From assembly GCA_019240405.1 (NCBI GenBank), contig JAFAYL010000034.1:62001-126000 (forward strand): DNA of 64,000 bases. Reading direction: 5' to 3'. A program made the position numbers and the translations under genes. Below, piece by piece: positions 40,017 through 49,677 of the stretch. The notes below the pieces were generated by a model. It had not been told where the DNA came from, did not search any database, and saw nothing but the letters and a program-made list of their open reading frames with translations. How positions within the stretch are numbered: position 1 is the stretch's first letter; each line of letters opens with the position of its first letter. Source of the DNA: Acidobacteriaceae bacterium (GTDB lineage: Bacteria > Acidobacteriota > Terriglobia > Bryobacterales > Bryobacteraceae).

Positions 40017-42305
40017 ATGATTTTGCAAACCGAATGGCGAAAGCGGACGCAGTTCACGATAGTGGGTTGCGCACTGCTTGCGCTCACGTGGGATCTTTAC
40101 GCGGCTCGGCCCGGAAATTTTGAGGTGATCGGTCCCGGAGGCGGGGGCGCCATGTTCAACCCGACGATCAGCCCGCACGATGCGAACACGGTTCTGGTCT
40201 CGTGCGATATGACCGGTTCCTACATAACCCATGACGCCGGAGCTTCGTGGCGCATGTTCAATCTGAGGGGCACCGTCACTTTTTTCGCGTTTGACACAAA
40301 GGGTTCGCGACGCCTGTATGCGGGGGCGACCGGGCTGTGGCGCAGCGATGATCGAGGGCAAACGTGGCAGCTCATTTATCCGAAGCCGTCGTCTGTGAAA
40401 GGCATTCAGATGAATTCAGATCACGCGGACGAAGTGATCGTGGCCGATCCGGATCCGCTCGGCTCGATAACGGCTTTTGCAGTCGATCCGGGAAGCTCGG
40501 GGATCTTGTATGCAGCAGCTTCTAAAGGATCGGCAAATGGATTATTTGTTTCGAGCAATTCCGGCGCAACGTGGAAACAGCTGAATGAACTTTCAGGACC
40601 CGCTCGCCATATCTGGGTGAATCCACAATCGGAATCAGGGAAGAGAGAGGTGATCATTGCGTCCGCGCGTTCGATTAAGGTAAAAAACGCTTCGGGGATG
40701 CGGTCTTATTCAGCACCAGGAGCGCGAACCCTTCTCGATGTGTCGCTCGGTTTTCGAAATGGGGCGGCTGTGATTTATGGCGTCACGGAAGACGCAGCTT
40801 TTGTCTCGAACGATACGGGAGCGAGTTGGCAGAAATGCAACCTGCCGGGAAAAGGGGCTCGAGTGCGGGCCATCGCGACGAGCCTCCATCACCCCGATAC
40901 AGCATATCTCTCGTATAGCGAACTGAAGCTCGATGGCCAAACGTGGGAAGGTGTCGCGAAAACGAATAATTGCGGGAAGAGCTGGACACTCGTATGGAAA
41001 GATGGGCGCGAAACGGCGGCCAACGTACATGATGCGTGGATCACTGAGCGTTTTGGGGCCGACTGGGGCGAGAATCCGCTCATGCTTGCGGTTGCCGATG
41101 ATGATCCGGATCTCTGCTTTGCGACGGATCTAGGCCGAACAATGAAAACCGCCGACGGTGGTCGGTCGTGGAAGGCGGTGTACTCGCGAAAGCTGTCACA
41201 AGGAAGCTGGACGACGACCGGCCTGGATGTCACCACAGATTACGGCGTCCACTTCGATCCGTTCGATCCGAAGCGCCAGTTCATCAGTTACACCGATATT
41301 GGACTCTTCAGAAGCGAAGACGGCGGCAAATCCTGGATGAGCTCGACTGCCGGGGTCCCGCGCGAGTGGTGGAATACAACCTACTGGATCGCTTTCGATC
41401 CCGAGGTCCGAGGGCGAGTATGGAGCGTGAACAGCGGCACGCACGATCTACCGCGTCCAAAAATGTGGCGGAAAAATTCCGTGATGAATTACAAAGGCGG
41501 CGTTTGCCGGAGCGAGAACGGCGGCAAGACATGGATCAAATCGAACGCCGGGATGGAAGAAACAGCCGCGACGCACATTTTGATAGACACCAAGAGCTCG
41601 CCGGGAGCGCGAACCCTTTATGTTGCAGCGTTTGGACGTGGCGTGTACAAGAGCACGGACGGCGGGACTACGTGGAATCTTAAAAACAGCGGCATCGCAG
41701 AGTCACAGCCTTTCGCGTGGCGTCTGGCTCAAGCTTCAAATGGCGTCTTGTACGTAATTCTCGCGCGACGTTCTGAAGATGGCAGCATCGGGAATAACGG
41801 CGATGGGGCCATTTATCGGTCGCTTGATGGCGCGGAACACTGGGCCTCTGTTCCGCTGCCCCAAGGAGTGAATGGACCGCACGGGTTGGCGATCGATCCT
41901 AATGCTTCCGACAGGCTATATCTAGCCGCTTGGGCGCGCAAGGCTGGGATGCATGGCGAAGGCGGAGGAATCTATTTATCGACCGATTCGGGAAGGACAT
42001 GGAGGTGCGTGCTGGATCGTGACCACCATGTTTACGATGTCACGATTGACCCGCTCGATCCCAATGTGCTGTATGCAGTCGGGTTCGAATCCTCGGCGTG
42101 GCGGTCAATTGATCGTGGTGAACATTGGAGCCGCATAGCTGGATTTAATTTCAAGTGGGGTCATCGCGTTATTCCGGATCCGGCAGACAAAGAGTCTGTT
42201 TATGTCACGACATTTGGCGGTGGCGTGTGGCACGGTGAGGTCAACGCCCCACCCCGGCTGCTCGATATTGTGACCCCCATTCTGGAACCTGGACGTTCCC
42301 AGTGA
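40017..42305 (+). CDS. Exported BNR/GH74-like double beta-propeller protein
   Basis: 762 residues. N-terminal signal (about 8-29, TQFTIVGCALLALTWDLYAA). The rest is built of about twelve Asp-boxes (for example THDAGASW, SDDRGQTW, SEDGGKSW, SENGGKTW, STDGGTTW, STDSGRTW), one degenerate (SLDGAEHW), arranged as in GH74 xyloglucanases and sortilin-type propellers. I cannot point to the GH74 catalytic Asp pair, so hydrolase activity is uncertain. First gene of a run in which each of the next three genes overlaps its predecessor by 4 bases; it would act outside on the polymer whose sugars the following enzymes use. Confidence 0.82.
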   Translation: MILQTEWRKRTQFTIVGCALLALTWDLYAARPGNFEVIGPGGGGAMFNPTISPHDANTVLVSCDMTGSYITHDAGASWRMFNLRGTVTFFAFDTKGSRRLYAGATGLWRSDDRGQTWQLIYPKPSSVKGIQMNSDHADEVIVADPDPLGSITAFAVDPGSSGILYAAASKGSANGLFVSSNSGATWKQLNELSGPARHIWVNPQSESGKREVIIASARSIKVKNASGMRSYSAPGARTLLDVSLGFRNGAAVIYGVTEDAAFVSNDTGASWQKCNLPGKGARVRAIATSLHHPDTAYLSYSELKLDGQTWEGVAKTNNCGKSWTLVWKDGRETAANVHDAWITERFGADWGENPLMLAVADDDPDLCFATDLGRTMKTADGGRSWKAVYSRKLSQGSWTTTGLDVTTDYGVHFDPFDPKRQFISYTDIGLFRSEDGGKSWMSSTAGVPREWWNTTYWIAFDPEVRGRVWSVNSGTHDLPRPKMWRKNSVMNYKGGVCRSENGGKTWIKSNAGMEETAATHILIDTKSSPGARTLYVAAFGRGVYKSTDGGTTWNLKNSGIAESQPFAWRLAQASNGVLYVILARRSEDGSIGNNGDGAIYRSLDGAEHWASVPLPQGVNGPHGLAIDPNASDRLYLAAWARKAGMHGEGGGIYLSTDSGRTWRCVLDRDHHVYDVTIDPLDPNVLYAVGFESSAWRSIDRGEHWSRIAGFNFKWGHRVIPDPADKESVYVTTFGGGVWHGEVNAPPRLLDIVTPILEPGRSQ

Positions 42306-43480
42306 GCCACCCGAGCGCAAGCAATCTTCTTACTACGCCTGAGGCGGATCAGGAGCGTGGCGGCTATGTTCACACTCTGCGGGAAATTCGCCAGCAGCCA
42401 TTCACCGTTCTCGATACATGCGAGCGAATGCTTGCGCGCGCGTACGATCTGAAGCAATGCTTGGAGATTGTGCGAGCCGTTGTGTTCACCGGGTCCGGCA
42501 GCTCAGAGTATGTCGGGAGTTGCGTGCAGTCCGCAATTCAAGCCGAGCTGGGCATCGTCACGCAAACAATCGGAAGTGGAACATTGTTGACGCGCGGCGG
42601 GCGCGCGCTTCCTCCGCTACGGCCGTTGCTGCTTGTATCGCTGGCAAGGTCGGGCGATAGTCCCGAAAGTGGTGCTGTAGTTCAGTTGTTGTTAGAAACC
42701 GAACCGGAGATCCGGCATCTCGCAGTGACCTGCAACGCAATTGGAAAGCTCGTTACGCGACATGAAAGCGATCCACGGGTCTCGATTATTGCGCTGGACG
42801 ATCGCACGAATGACCGAAGCCTTGTAATGACAAGCAGCTTTACTGGTCTGGCGATTGCTGCGCGGTCGCTCGGATTTCTCGCCGACCCTGAGAGCTACCG
42901 GGCTTTATGCGGCCGCTTGAGCCGCATCTTGGGGCATGTGATCAATAATCACTTCGACAGGCTCGAATCCGCGATCCAGTGGAATTTCACCCGAGCAGTC
43001 TTCCTGGGCAGCGGTTCGAACTTCGCTGCAGCGCGAGAGGCCGGGCTCAAAATGCTCGAAATGACCGCCGGTCGTGTGGCAACACTCTCCGAATCTTATC
43101 TGGCTTTGCGCCACGGCCCGATGAGTTTTCTGAATCGCGAGTCGCTGGCCGTGTGCTTCCTGTCTTCCGAACCGGTGACGCGCCTCTATGAGGCTGACTT
43201 GATCCGCGAATTGGATCGCAAGAAACTTTCACGAATCAAAGTAATCATTGGCGAAGACATACCGCGCGATCTTCTGAATGCAAAAGATGTAGCCATCGAG
43301 TGTCCGCGTCTGGGGGCGATGGGCGAGGACGCTTGTCTGGTGCATGTCGTCGTTGGTCAATTATTGGCTTTTTTTCGCTGTCTTAAAGAAGGCCTTCGTC
43401 CGGATTCTCCATCTGAGAGCGGAGTCATTAATCGCGTCGTAGGCGGGTTCCGTTTACACACCGACGGAAAAGGACCATGA
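42302..43480 (+). CDS. SIS-domain sugar isomerase/deaminase (AgaS-like)
   Basis: 392 residues, GTG start in a 4-base overlap. Two SIS domains: first with VVFTGSGSSEYVG and SLARSGDSPES, second with FLGSGSNFAAAREAGLKMLE, and the end block ESYLALRHGPMSFLN that is diagnostic of AgaS/GlmS isomerase domains. AgaS deaminates and isomerises galactosamine-6-phosphate to tagatose-6-phosphate in the cytosol. Followed by a PfkB kinase and controlled by a DeoR/AgaR-like gene, the same combination as in aga loci. Substrate is inferred from family and context only. Confidence 0.85.
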   Translation: MSHPSASNLLTTPEADQERGGYVHTLREIRQQPFTVLDTCERMLARAYDLKQCLEIVRAVVFTGSGSSEYVGSCVQSAIQAELGIVTQTIGSGTLLTRGGRALPPLRPLLLVSLARSGDSPESGAVVQLLLETEPEIRHLAVTCNAIGKLVTRHESDPRVSIIALDDRTNDRSLVMTSSFTGLAIAARSLGFLADPESYRALCGRLSRILGHVINNHFDRLESAIQWNFTRAVFLGSGSNFAAAREAGLKMLEMTAGRVATLSESYLALRHGPMSFLNRESLAVCFLSSEPVTRLYEADLIRELDRKKLSRIKVIIGEDIPRDLLNAKDVAIECPRLGAMGEDACLVHVVVGQLLAFFRCLKEGLRPDSPSESGVINRVVGGFRLHTDGKGP

Positions 43481-44433
43481 AGATTCTAATCGCTGGCGAG
43501 CTGAACGTCGACCTGGTTCTGCAGAATCCGCAATCCTTTCCAATTCCCGGGCGCGAAACGTTGGTCGAGAATGTTTCGCTCACGCTTGGTAGCTCCTCTG
43601 CGATTTGCGCGGCGGCTCTGATGAAACTCGCGGAGCAAGTCACTTTCGTCGGGAAGGTTGGTTGCGACGCCTGGGGGGATTTTTGCGTGCAGGCGGTTCA
43701 AGGCTTTGGAGTCGATTGCTCTCTGGTGAAGCGCGATGAATCGCTTACAACGGGTATCACCGTCTCGATTACATCGGCGACAGACCGCGCGCTCCTGACG
43801 TATCTTGGTTCCATCGCATCGTTAAGGGCGGATGACGTGCGCGATGAGGATTTGCGAACACAGAGACATCTTCATGTTTCTTCGTTCTTTCTTCAGCAGG
43901 CATTGCGTCCGGGGTTGAAATCGTTGCTGGCAAGAGCGCATCAATGCGGGCTCACGACGTCTCTCGATCCTGGTTTCGATCCCGACGAGAGCTGGGGCAA
44001 GGATTTAATCGACACACTATGTGAGGTGGATGTTTTTCTGCCAAACGAGGTAGAGCTTGCGGGAATTTCCGGGCGGAATCTGCAGGTCGAGGCGCTGCGG
44101 GCTCTCGATAATGGACGAACGATTATTGTCGCGAAGCTGGGTCGCAATGGATGCATGGCGATCCGAAATGGCGAGATTCTTACGGCGCCAGCTTTTTCCG
44201 TCAATCCTGTCGACACCACCGGCGCGGGTGACACATTCAACGCCGGATTCCTGCATGCGTGGCTGCGAGGCGGCGACTTGCGGGAAGCAATGATCTTTGG
44301 AGCTGCTTGCGGGGCTTTGTCGACGCTCGGGGTGGGCGGCACCTCGAATCAGCCGACAAGCGAACAAGCGCGGGAGTTCATTGCAGGTCATTCTCGCAGC
44401 GCCGCTCATCATGAGGCGGGAGCAACGATATGA
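43477..44433 (+). CDS. PfkB-family carbohydrate kinase
   Basis: 318 residues in the ribokinase fold. N-terminal ILIAGELNVDLVLQNP and the C-terminal signature VDTTGAGDTFNAGF with catalytic base D252 are clear. The early GG-A-N motif is replaced by LGSSSAICAAALM, so the sugar pocket differs from ribokinase. In an AgaS operon it would phosphorylate the ketose phosphate (tagatose-6-phosphate-kinase-like role) or a free sugar; which is unknown. It overlaps the genes on both sides by 4 bases. Confidence 0.87.
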   Translation: MKILIAGELNVDLVLQNPQSFPIPGRETLVENVSLTLGSSSAICAAALMKLAEQVTFVGKVGCDAWGDFCVQAVQGFGVDCSLVKRDESLTTGITVSITSATDRALLTYLGSIASLRADDVRDEDLRTQRHLHVSSFFLQQALRPGLKSLLARAHQCGLTTSLDPGFDPDESWGKDLIDTLCEVDVFLPNEVELAGISGRNLQVEALRALDNGRTIIVAKLGRNGCMAIRNGEILTAPAFSVNPVDTTGAGDTFNAGFLHAWLRGGDLREAMIFGAACGALSTLGVGGTSNQPTSEQAREFIAGHSRSAAHHEAGATI

Positions 44434-45623
44434 CAAGCCGGCGCGAGTGGCTCTACGGAATGAGCATGGCTTTACCTTGCGCCAGCCAAGCACGCGAGTC
44501 TGCCATGAGAGACGAAGCACCGGATACAGCCTTAAAGCTGGTGGATTATGAACCGCAGAGCATGTTGCATGTGCCTGAAACACACGCCGAGCGCTCACGC
44601 TACCCGGCGATCGATATTCACACCCACATTTCCATTTCGGCCAAGGCCGTACACGGAGTCCCAGTCGCGTCCAAGCGTCACTTCCTTGCGCCTCCCGAAG
44701 ACCTTCTCCCGTGCATGGAGAGAAAAAATCTTCGAGCGCTGGTTAATCTGACTGGCGGGTTTGGTGACGGTCTGAAGCAGGCGATCGGTAAATATGATGC
44801 CGCGCATCCGGGACGTTTCTATACGTTTACCGAGCCTTGCTACGGCCGCTTTCAGGAACCTGATTATCCGCGGGTGCAAGCGCAAATGATTCAAGACGCG
44901 CGCACGGCCGGAGCACGAGGGCTGAAAATACTCAAGACGCTTGGATTATTTTTGCGCGAGAACGTCGCCTCCGGCGCTCTCGTTAAAGTGGACGATCCGC
45001 GGTTTGATCCCATGTGGGACGCGTGCGGTCAGCTCCAGATGCCAGTGGCGATCCACGTTTCGGATCCGATCGCATTCTTCAGACCGACCGATCGGTTCAA
45101 TGAGCGCTATGAAGAACTGGCAAAACATCCTGATTGGTCGTTTTACGATCACGATTTCCCGAGCAATGCCGAACTTTTGGAGGCGCGGAACCGCGTAATC
45201 GCAAGACACCCGAAGACGCAGTTTTTGGTTCTCCACGTCGGAAATTTCGCCGAGGATCTGGAGAACGTCTCGCAGGCACTTGACCGCTTTCCCAACATGA
45301 CGATCGATATTGCCGCGCGAATCGGCGAGCTAGGCAGGCAGCCGAGGACAGCGCGCAAATTTTTTGAAAAGTATCAGGACCGGATACTCTTCGGCACGGA
45401 TGCGACGCCGCACGGAACGGAAGTTCCTCAGCAGTATTTCTGCGATAAGCTTTATGAGATCTATTTTCGGTTCCTCCAAACGGAGGACGAGTACTTCAAC
45501 TATGCACCTGCGCGCGTACCGCCTCAAGGCCGGTGGCATATTTATGGAATCGGATTGCCGGATGAGATTTTGCGGAGAGTTTATAGCGGCAATGCAGAAC
45601 GTCTATTGCGCATAACGGCTTAA
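44430..45623 (+). CDS. Amidohydrolase family 2 (PF04909-like) metal-dependent hydrolase, probable Tat export
   Basis: 397 residues. N-terminus MTSRREWLYGMSMALPCAS looks like a Tat signal. The TIM-barrel hydrolase shows the metal motif IDIHTHISIS (H-x-H) at about residues 62-71, IHVSDP, LHVGNFAED, and the late Asp in ILFGTDATPHG. Members act as decarboxylases, lactonases or hydrolases on small carbonyl compounds. It is not NagA-like (no deacetylase motifs), so it is not an obvious N-acetyl-amino-sugar deacetylase. The next gene starts immediately after its stop. Confidence 0.83.
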   Translation: MTSRREWLYGMSMALPCASQARESAMRDEAPDTALKLVDYEPQSMLHVPETHAERSRYPAIDIHTHISISAKAVHGVPVASKRHFLAPPEDLLPCMERKNLRALVNLTGGFGDGLKQAIGKYDAAHPGRFYTFTEPCYGRFQEPDYPRVQAQMIQDARTAGARGLKILKTLGLFLRENVASGALVKVDDPRFDPMWDACGQLQMPVAIHVSDPIAFFRPTDRFNERYEELAKHPDWSFYDHDFPSNAELLEARNRVIARHPKTQFLVLHVGNFAEDLENVSQALDRFPNMTIDIAARIGELGRQPRTARKFFEKYQDRILFGTDATPHGTEVPQQYFCDKLYEIYFRFLQTEDEYFNYAPARVPPQGRWHIYGIGLPDEILRRVYSGNAERLLRITA

Positions 45624-48600
45624 ATGCGATTCCGGAGAGTCGCAGTCTTTCTCTTGCCGGCAGTGTTTCTCTGTTTGGCCCGCGGCGAAGTGCGTGTTTG
45701 GGAAGGCACACTCACGTTGCCCACCTATGAAGAAGGCCTGCCCGATCCAAATCCTCCCTTCGATGTTTTTGCAACCATCCGGTTCAACTATCCGTATACG
45801 TTGCGCGAAAACTTGACCAGCGAGCGCGTCAATCACGAATGGCGCGCGATCTATTTGGAAAACGAATTTCTGAAGTGCTCGGTGTTGCCTGATATTGGCG
45901 GTCACCTCTATACGTGCCTTGACAAGCTGAGCGGCCAGCCGATGTTCTATGCGAATCCTTCAATCAAGAAGGCCAACATCGGATATCGCGGCGCTTGGGC
46001 GGCCTTCGGCGTCGAATTCAATTTCCCCGTTTCGCATAACTGGGTCTCGATGTCACCGGTGAATTTCGCTTACGCGAAGCATCAAGACGGCAGCGCATCC
46101 GTCACGGTGGGCAACATCGACCGGGTTTATGGAATGGAGTGGATGGTCGAGATGATTCTGCGCCCCGGCTCAACCGTGCTCGAAGAACGCGTGACGCTGA
46201 GTAACCGCAGCGACGTGAGACACCGCTTTTACTGGTGGAATAACGGCGCGGTCCAGGTATGGGATGACTCGCACGTCGAATATCCAATGCGATTCGCAGC
46301 GAGTCACGGATTCACCGAAGTACAGCCTTGGCCGGTAGATCCCGAGGGCACCGATCTGAGCGTAATCCGGAACCAGACAAAGGGGCCGGTTTCCCTATTC
46401 GTCCATGGCAGTCGCGAGCCGTTTATGGCGATCTGGAATCCACATACAAGTACCGGGACGGTTCACTTCGCCGAGTATGCCGACCTTCCAGCAAAGAAAA
46501 TTTGGTCGTGGGGCGTGGATGCGGATGGCCTCGATTGGCGGAAGGCGCTTTCGGATAACGAGAGCGCCTATGCCGAGGTGCAAGCCGGATTATTTCGCAA
46601 TCAGGAGACGTACGCATTTCTTGAGCCGCTGCAAACGATTCGCTTTTCCGAGCACTGGATGCCGGTGCGCGAGACCGGCGGAGTATCGCGTGCCAATCTA
46701 GCGGGCGTCGTGCACTTGGGTCGCAACGGCAACGTCTTGCGGGCGGCGTTCAACGCGAATCAGCAGATTTCAGCAGCATCGATTCGCTTGTTCGATGGCA
46801 CGAGCGTGCTCGCTCAAGAAAAGGTAAATTTGGCTCCGGCGCGGACATGGACACGCGAGATTCCGATCCCAGATGCAGAGCACCGAGTGACGTTCGAATT
46901 ACAAGATGCAAAAGGCGCGATTCTCCTCCACCATACGGAAGGCGAGTATGACTGGACCCCGGCAGATCAGATCCGCTTAGGCCCGCAGCCGTCGCGCAGT
47001 GTTCCTCCAGACGGCAAGAAAACTGAAGACGATTGGGTCGAGCTGGGTGAGGACGAGGAGCTCAATGGAAAAACTCTTCAAGCTCTTGAGACGTATCAGC
47101 GAGGTCTCGCCAGATTTCCGAAATCGCTCGCGCTTAGCAGGACTGCGGGTCGTGTTGCGGCTTGCCTTAACCGGTATGAAGAGGCGATTCGCTATCTCGA
47201 ACCGGTGCACGCCGCCGATACGTCTGATCCTGAGGTTTCGTATTATCTCGGGCTAGCGTATGACGATCTGGGTCAATTACGGAAAGCGCAGGAAGCATTC
47301 GAGGCCGCGTACCGAATGCCGCAGTTTCGAGCGGCAGGCGCTCTCAAGCTAGGGGAGTTGCTGGCGCGTGAAAATCAGCTCGAGAAAGCGGAGCACTACC
47401 TGAATGAAGCTCTGCGTGTTCAACCAAGCAGCCAGCGCGCCGCCGAGGAAGTCCTGGCCATTCGCCGGGCTCTCGGCCAGGAACAGCCTGCGCGAGAATT
47501 GGGCAGCCAATGGTTGCGTCAATACCCTCTCAGCCATTTTCTGCGAGAAGAGCTTGGCAATCCGGACTTGCCCGCCTTGGGCGCGGATGCCTACCGGGTG
47601 CTCGGCGTGTCTGCGGAGTACATGCGTCTAGGGCTTTATCGCAAGGCGCTCGCAGTCTTGTCGCGAACCTATCCTAAATCAGCGGCGGATCGCAGCGAGC
47701 CCGGAAGTCTTCTCCCGCAGAATCACCCGATAGTCGCGTATTACCGCGCTTATTGCAAAGAGAAGCTGGGCTTGGATTCCAGTGAGGACTACACAGCCGC
47801 TTCGAAGCTTTCGACCCTCTATGTCTTTCCGAATCGCGCGGAAACCGTTCACGTCTTGAAAGCGGCTCTGGAGGCCAGGCCCTCGGACGGAACCGCGCAC
47901 TACTTGCTCGGGACGTTTCTCTTTTCCCGAGGAATGACAGATGCTGCACTTCACGAATGGGACGAGGCCCGAAAGGTCGCGCCGCGCACGCCTGTGCTTC
48001 ACGCCGATATCGGCCTCGCGCTGCTTCGGGTCCGGCGAGATCCTGAGGGAGCGCTTTCCGCTTTTGAGGACGGCCTCGCTGCTGATGCCAAAAATCCGCA
48101 ACTATACGTCGGCATAGATCAGGCGCTCAGTATCCTGAAGCGGCCGCCTAAAGAACGTATTCGCGCGCTCGAGCGTTATCCCGATCAAGCTGAAATACCA
48201 AGCAATCTGGTTTATGAGCTTGCTCTCAATCGCGCGGAAGCAGGAGATTTCGATGGCGCCAAACGCTCGTTCCAAAATCGATTTTTCCCGCGTGAAGAGG
48301 GAGGCACAAACGTCCGGCAGGTCTGGATTGAAGTACTTGTGTTGCAGTCGCTCTCGCTTCAGCGAAGCGGGAAATGCGAAAGCGCCATTTCTATCGCAAA
48401 CGGCCTGGGCGCAGAAGTGCCAGGCCTCGCATTCACGCGTGACGGCCTGTCAACCATCGTCGATTCCGCCAGAACCCAGTATTTGGTCGGCTTGATTTTT
48501 TCAGTTTGCGGCCACGCCGATGAAGGGCGCAGACATTTTGAACGGGCGGCCGCGCAGACGCACACAGATCAGATCACGTGGGCTTACTCGGCCGCAAGAA

Positions 48601-48854
48601 AGTTAGGCGCGGCGTCTAAGAATGACTGGACCGAAAAGCTGGAGCGCGCTCTTGCCCAAATGCAGAGCCGCATGACGGAGCAGAACAGCGCGTCAATGTA
48701 CACCATCGGTTGCCTGGAAGCATCGCTGGGGCGCGGCACTGACGCCGATAACGCATTCCAGGAAGCGCTCCTTCTTCCCGACCGGATGATGGCGCATCAT
48801 CTCAGCAGGCTGGCACGGGCCGGCGCGCTACCGCCAGACTCTAAACCAGAGTGA
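45624..48854 (+). CDS. DUF5107 + tetratricopeptide repeat protein, exported
   Basis: 1076 residues starting directly after the amidohydrolase stop. Signal peptide (about 1-21, VAVFLLPAVFLCLARG). DUF5107 spans roughly 25-360: a galactose-mutarotase-like beta-sandwich (EFLKCSVLPDIGGHLYTC, SHNWVSMSPV, RFYWWNNGAVQVW, GTVHFAEYADLPAKKIWSWG). From about 480 to the end TPR repeats follow (ALETYQRGLARFPKSL, AIRYLEPVHAADTS, AEHYLNEALRVQPSS, ALHEWDEARKVAP). Such proteins are found in glycan-degradation loci of soil bacteria; their activity is not established. Its last 14 bases overlap the convergent regulator gene. Confidence 0.88.
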   Translation: MRFRRVAVFLLPAVFLCLARGEVRVWEGTLTLPTYEEGLPDPNPPFDVFATIRFNYPYTLRENLTSERVNHEWRAIYLENEFLKCSVLPDIGGHLYTCLDKLSGQPMFYANPSIKKANIGYRGAWAAFGVEFNFPVSHNWVSMSPVNFAYAKHQDGSASVTVGNIDRVYGMEWMVEMILRPGSTVLEERVTLSNRSDVRHRFYWWNNGAVQVWDDSHVEYPMRFAASHGFTEVQPWPVDPEGTDLSVIRNQTKGPVSLFVHGSREPFMAIWNPHTSTGTVHFAEYADLPAKKIWSWGVDADGLDWRKALSDNESAYAEVQAGLFRNQETYAFLEPLQTIRFSEHWMPVRETGGVSRANLAGVVHLGRNGNVLRAAFNANQQISAASIRLFDGTSVLAQEKVNLAPARTWTREIPIPDAEHRVTFELQDAKGAILLHHTEGEYDWTPADQIRLGPQPSRSVPPDGKKTEDDWVELGEDEELNGKTLQALETYQRGLARFPKSLALSRTAGRVAACLNRYEEAIRYLEPVHAADTSDPEVSYYLGLAYDDLGQLRKAQEAFEAAYRMPQFRAAGALKLGELLARENQLEKAEHYLNEALRVQPSSQRAAEEVLAIRRALGQEQPARELGSQWLRQYPLSHFLREELGNPDLPALGADAYRVLGVSAEYMRLGLYRKALAVLSRTYPKSAADRSEPGSLLPQNHPIVAYYRAYCKEKLGLDSSEDYTAASKLSTLYVFPNRAETVHVLKAALEARPSDGTAHYLLGTFLFSRGMTDAALHEWDEARKVAPRTPVLHADIGLALLRVRRDPEGALSAFEDGLAADAKNPQLYVGIDQALSILKRPPKERIRALERYPDQAEIPSNLVYELALNRAEAGDFDGAKRSFQNRFFPREEGGTNVRQVWIEVLVLQSLSLQRSGKCESAISIANGLGAEVPGLAFTRDGLSTIVDSARTQYLVGLIFSVCGHADEGRRHFERAAAQTHTDQITWAYSAARKLGAASKNDWTEKLERALAQMQSRMTEQNSASMYTIGCLEASLGRGTDADNAFQEALLLPDRMMAHHLSRLARAGALPPDSKPE

Positions 48855-49629
48855 CCTGGATTCCGCGCTTTCTGAGTGCGTCGGTGAACTCAGCCGGAGC
48901 ACGCCGATCCGTGATTAGCCGGTCGATTTGCTTCATGGGACCGATGCGCGAAACGCTTTGCCGTCCGAGTTTGCTCGAATCCGCGACAACAGTGATCTCC
49001 TTTGCAACGCGGGCCATAGAACCATTCAACTGTGCTTCTAATACGTCGGGTGTCGAAGGACCCGCTTGGACATCGAAGCCATCCACGGCAAGAAAGAAGC
49101 GGTCGGCGTGGAGATCTTTGAGCATTGCCTCGGCCTGCGGCCCGACTAGCGAATGAGAGACTGGGCGCAAAAGCCCGCCAATCACAATAACCGAAATACC
49201 CGGAGCGTCGGCGAGCTCAAGGGCGATATTGAGGGCGTGCGTAATTACCGTTAACGGGTTTAGCTTCAGCTCTTTGAGATGGGCTGCGATCTCGGCTGTA
49301 GTGGTTCCCGAGTCCAAAATAATGGTTTCACCGGGCCGGACGAGTTCCGCCGCCGCACGCCCGATTCGGATCTTTTCCGAGCGATGAAGGGTCTCCTTTA
49401 AGCGGAGAGGATAATCCGGAGCTTGTTCCCGTTTTACTGCGCCGCCGTGAGATCGCAGGATAATGCCGTTTGTTGACAGCGCGTCCAAATCGGCGCGCAC
49501 CGTAACCGCTGAAACTCCAAATCGCCCGGCTAGATCCGTGATAGTGACTTGACCATCTTTGTCAATGATTTGCAATATCTTCCGCCGGCGCTCTTCAGCG
49601 AGGAGGCGTGAATTCTTAGCGGGGGGCAT
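48841..49629 (-). CDS. DeoR/GlpR-family transcriptional repressor (AgaR-like)
   Basis: 262 residues from the ATG at 49629, preceded by GAGG at a good distance; a longer frame to 49674 has no better start. N-terminal DeoR helix-turn-helix (RRRKILQIIDKDGQVTITDL, SAVTVRADLDAL) about residues 11-60, then the DeoRC sensor domain with DSGTTTAEIA (sugar-phosphate binding), GGLLRPVSHSLVG and FLAVDGFD. Regulators of this type respond to phosphorylated sugars. It faces the AgaS-like operon and shares repeat motifs with the divergent promoter at 39965-39998, so it is the likely repressor of that operon, of itself and perhaps of the next receptor gene. Confidence 0.93.
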   Translation of the reverse strand: MPPAKNSRLLAEERRRKILQIIDKDGQVTITDLAGRFGVSAVTVRADLDALSTNGIILRSHGGAVKREQAPDYPLRLKETLHRSEKIRIGRAAAELVRPGETIILDSGTTTAEIAAHLKELKLNPLTVITHALNIALELADAPGISVIVIGGLLRPVSHSLVGPQAEAMLKDLHADRFFLAVDGFDVQAGPSTPDVLEAQLNGSMARVAKEITVVADSSKLGRQSVSRIGPMKQIDRLITDRRAPAEFTDALRKRGIQVTLV

Positions 49630-49677
49630 TTGTGCCTCGTTTTGAAGTGTAGTGAGCCCTGCCGGGAGCGTCAAATC

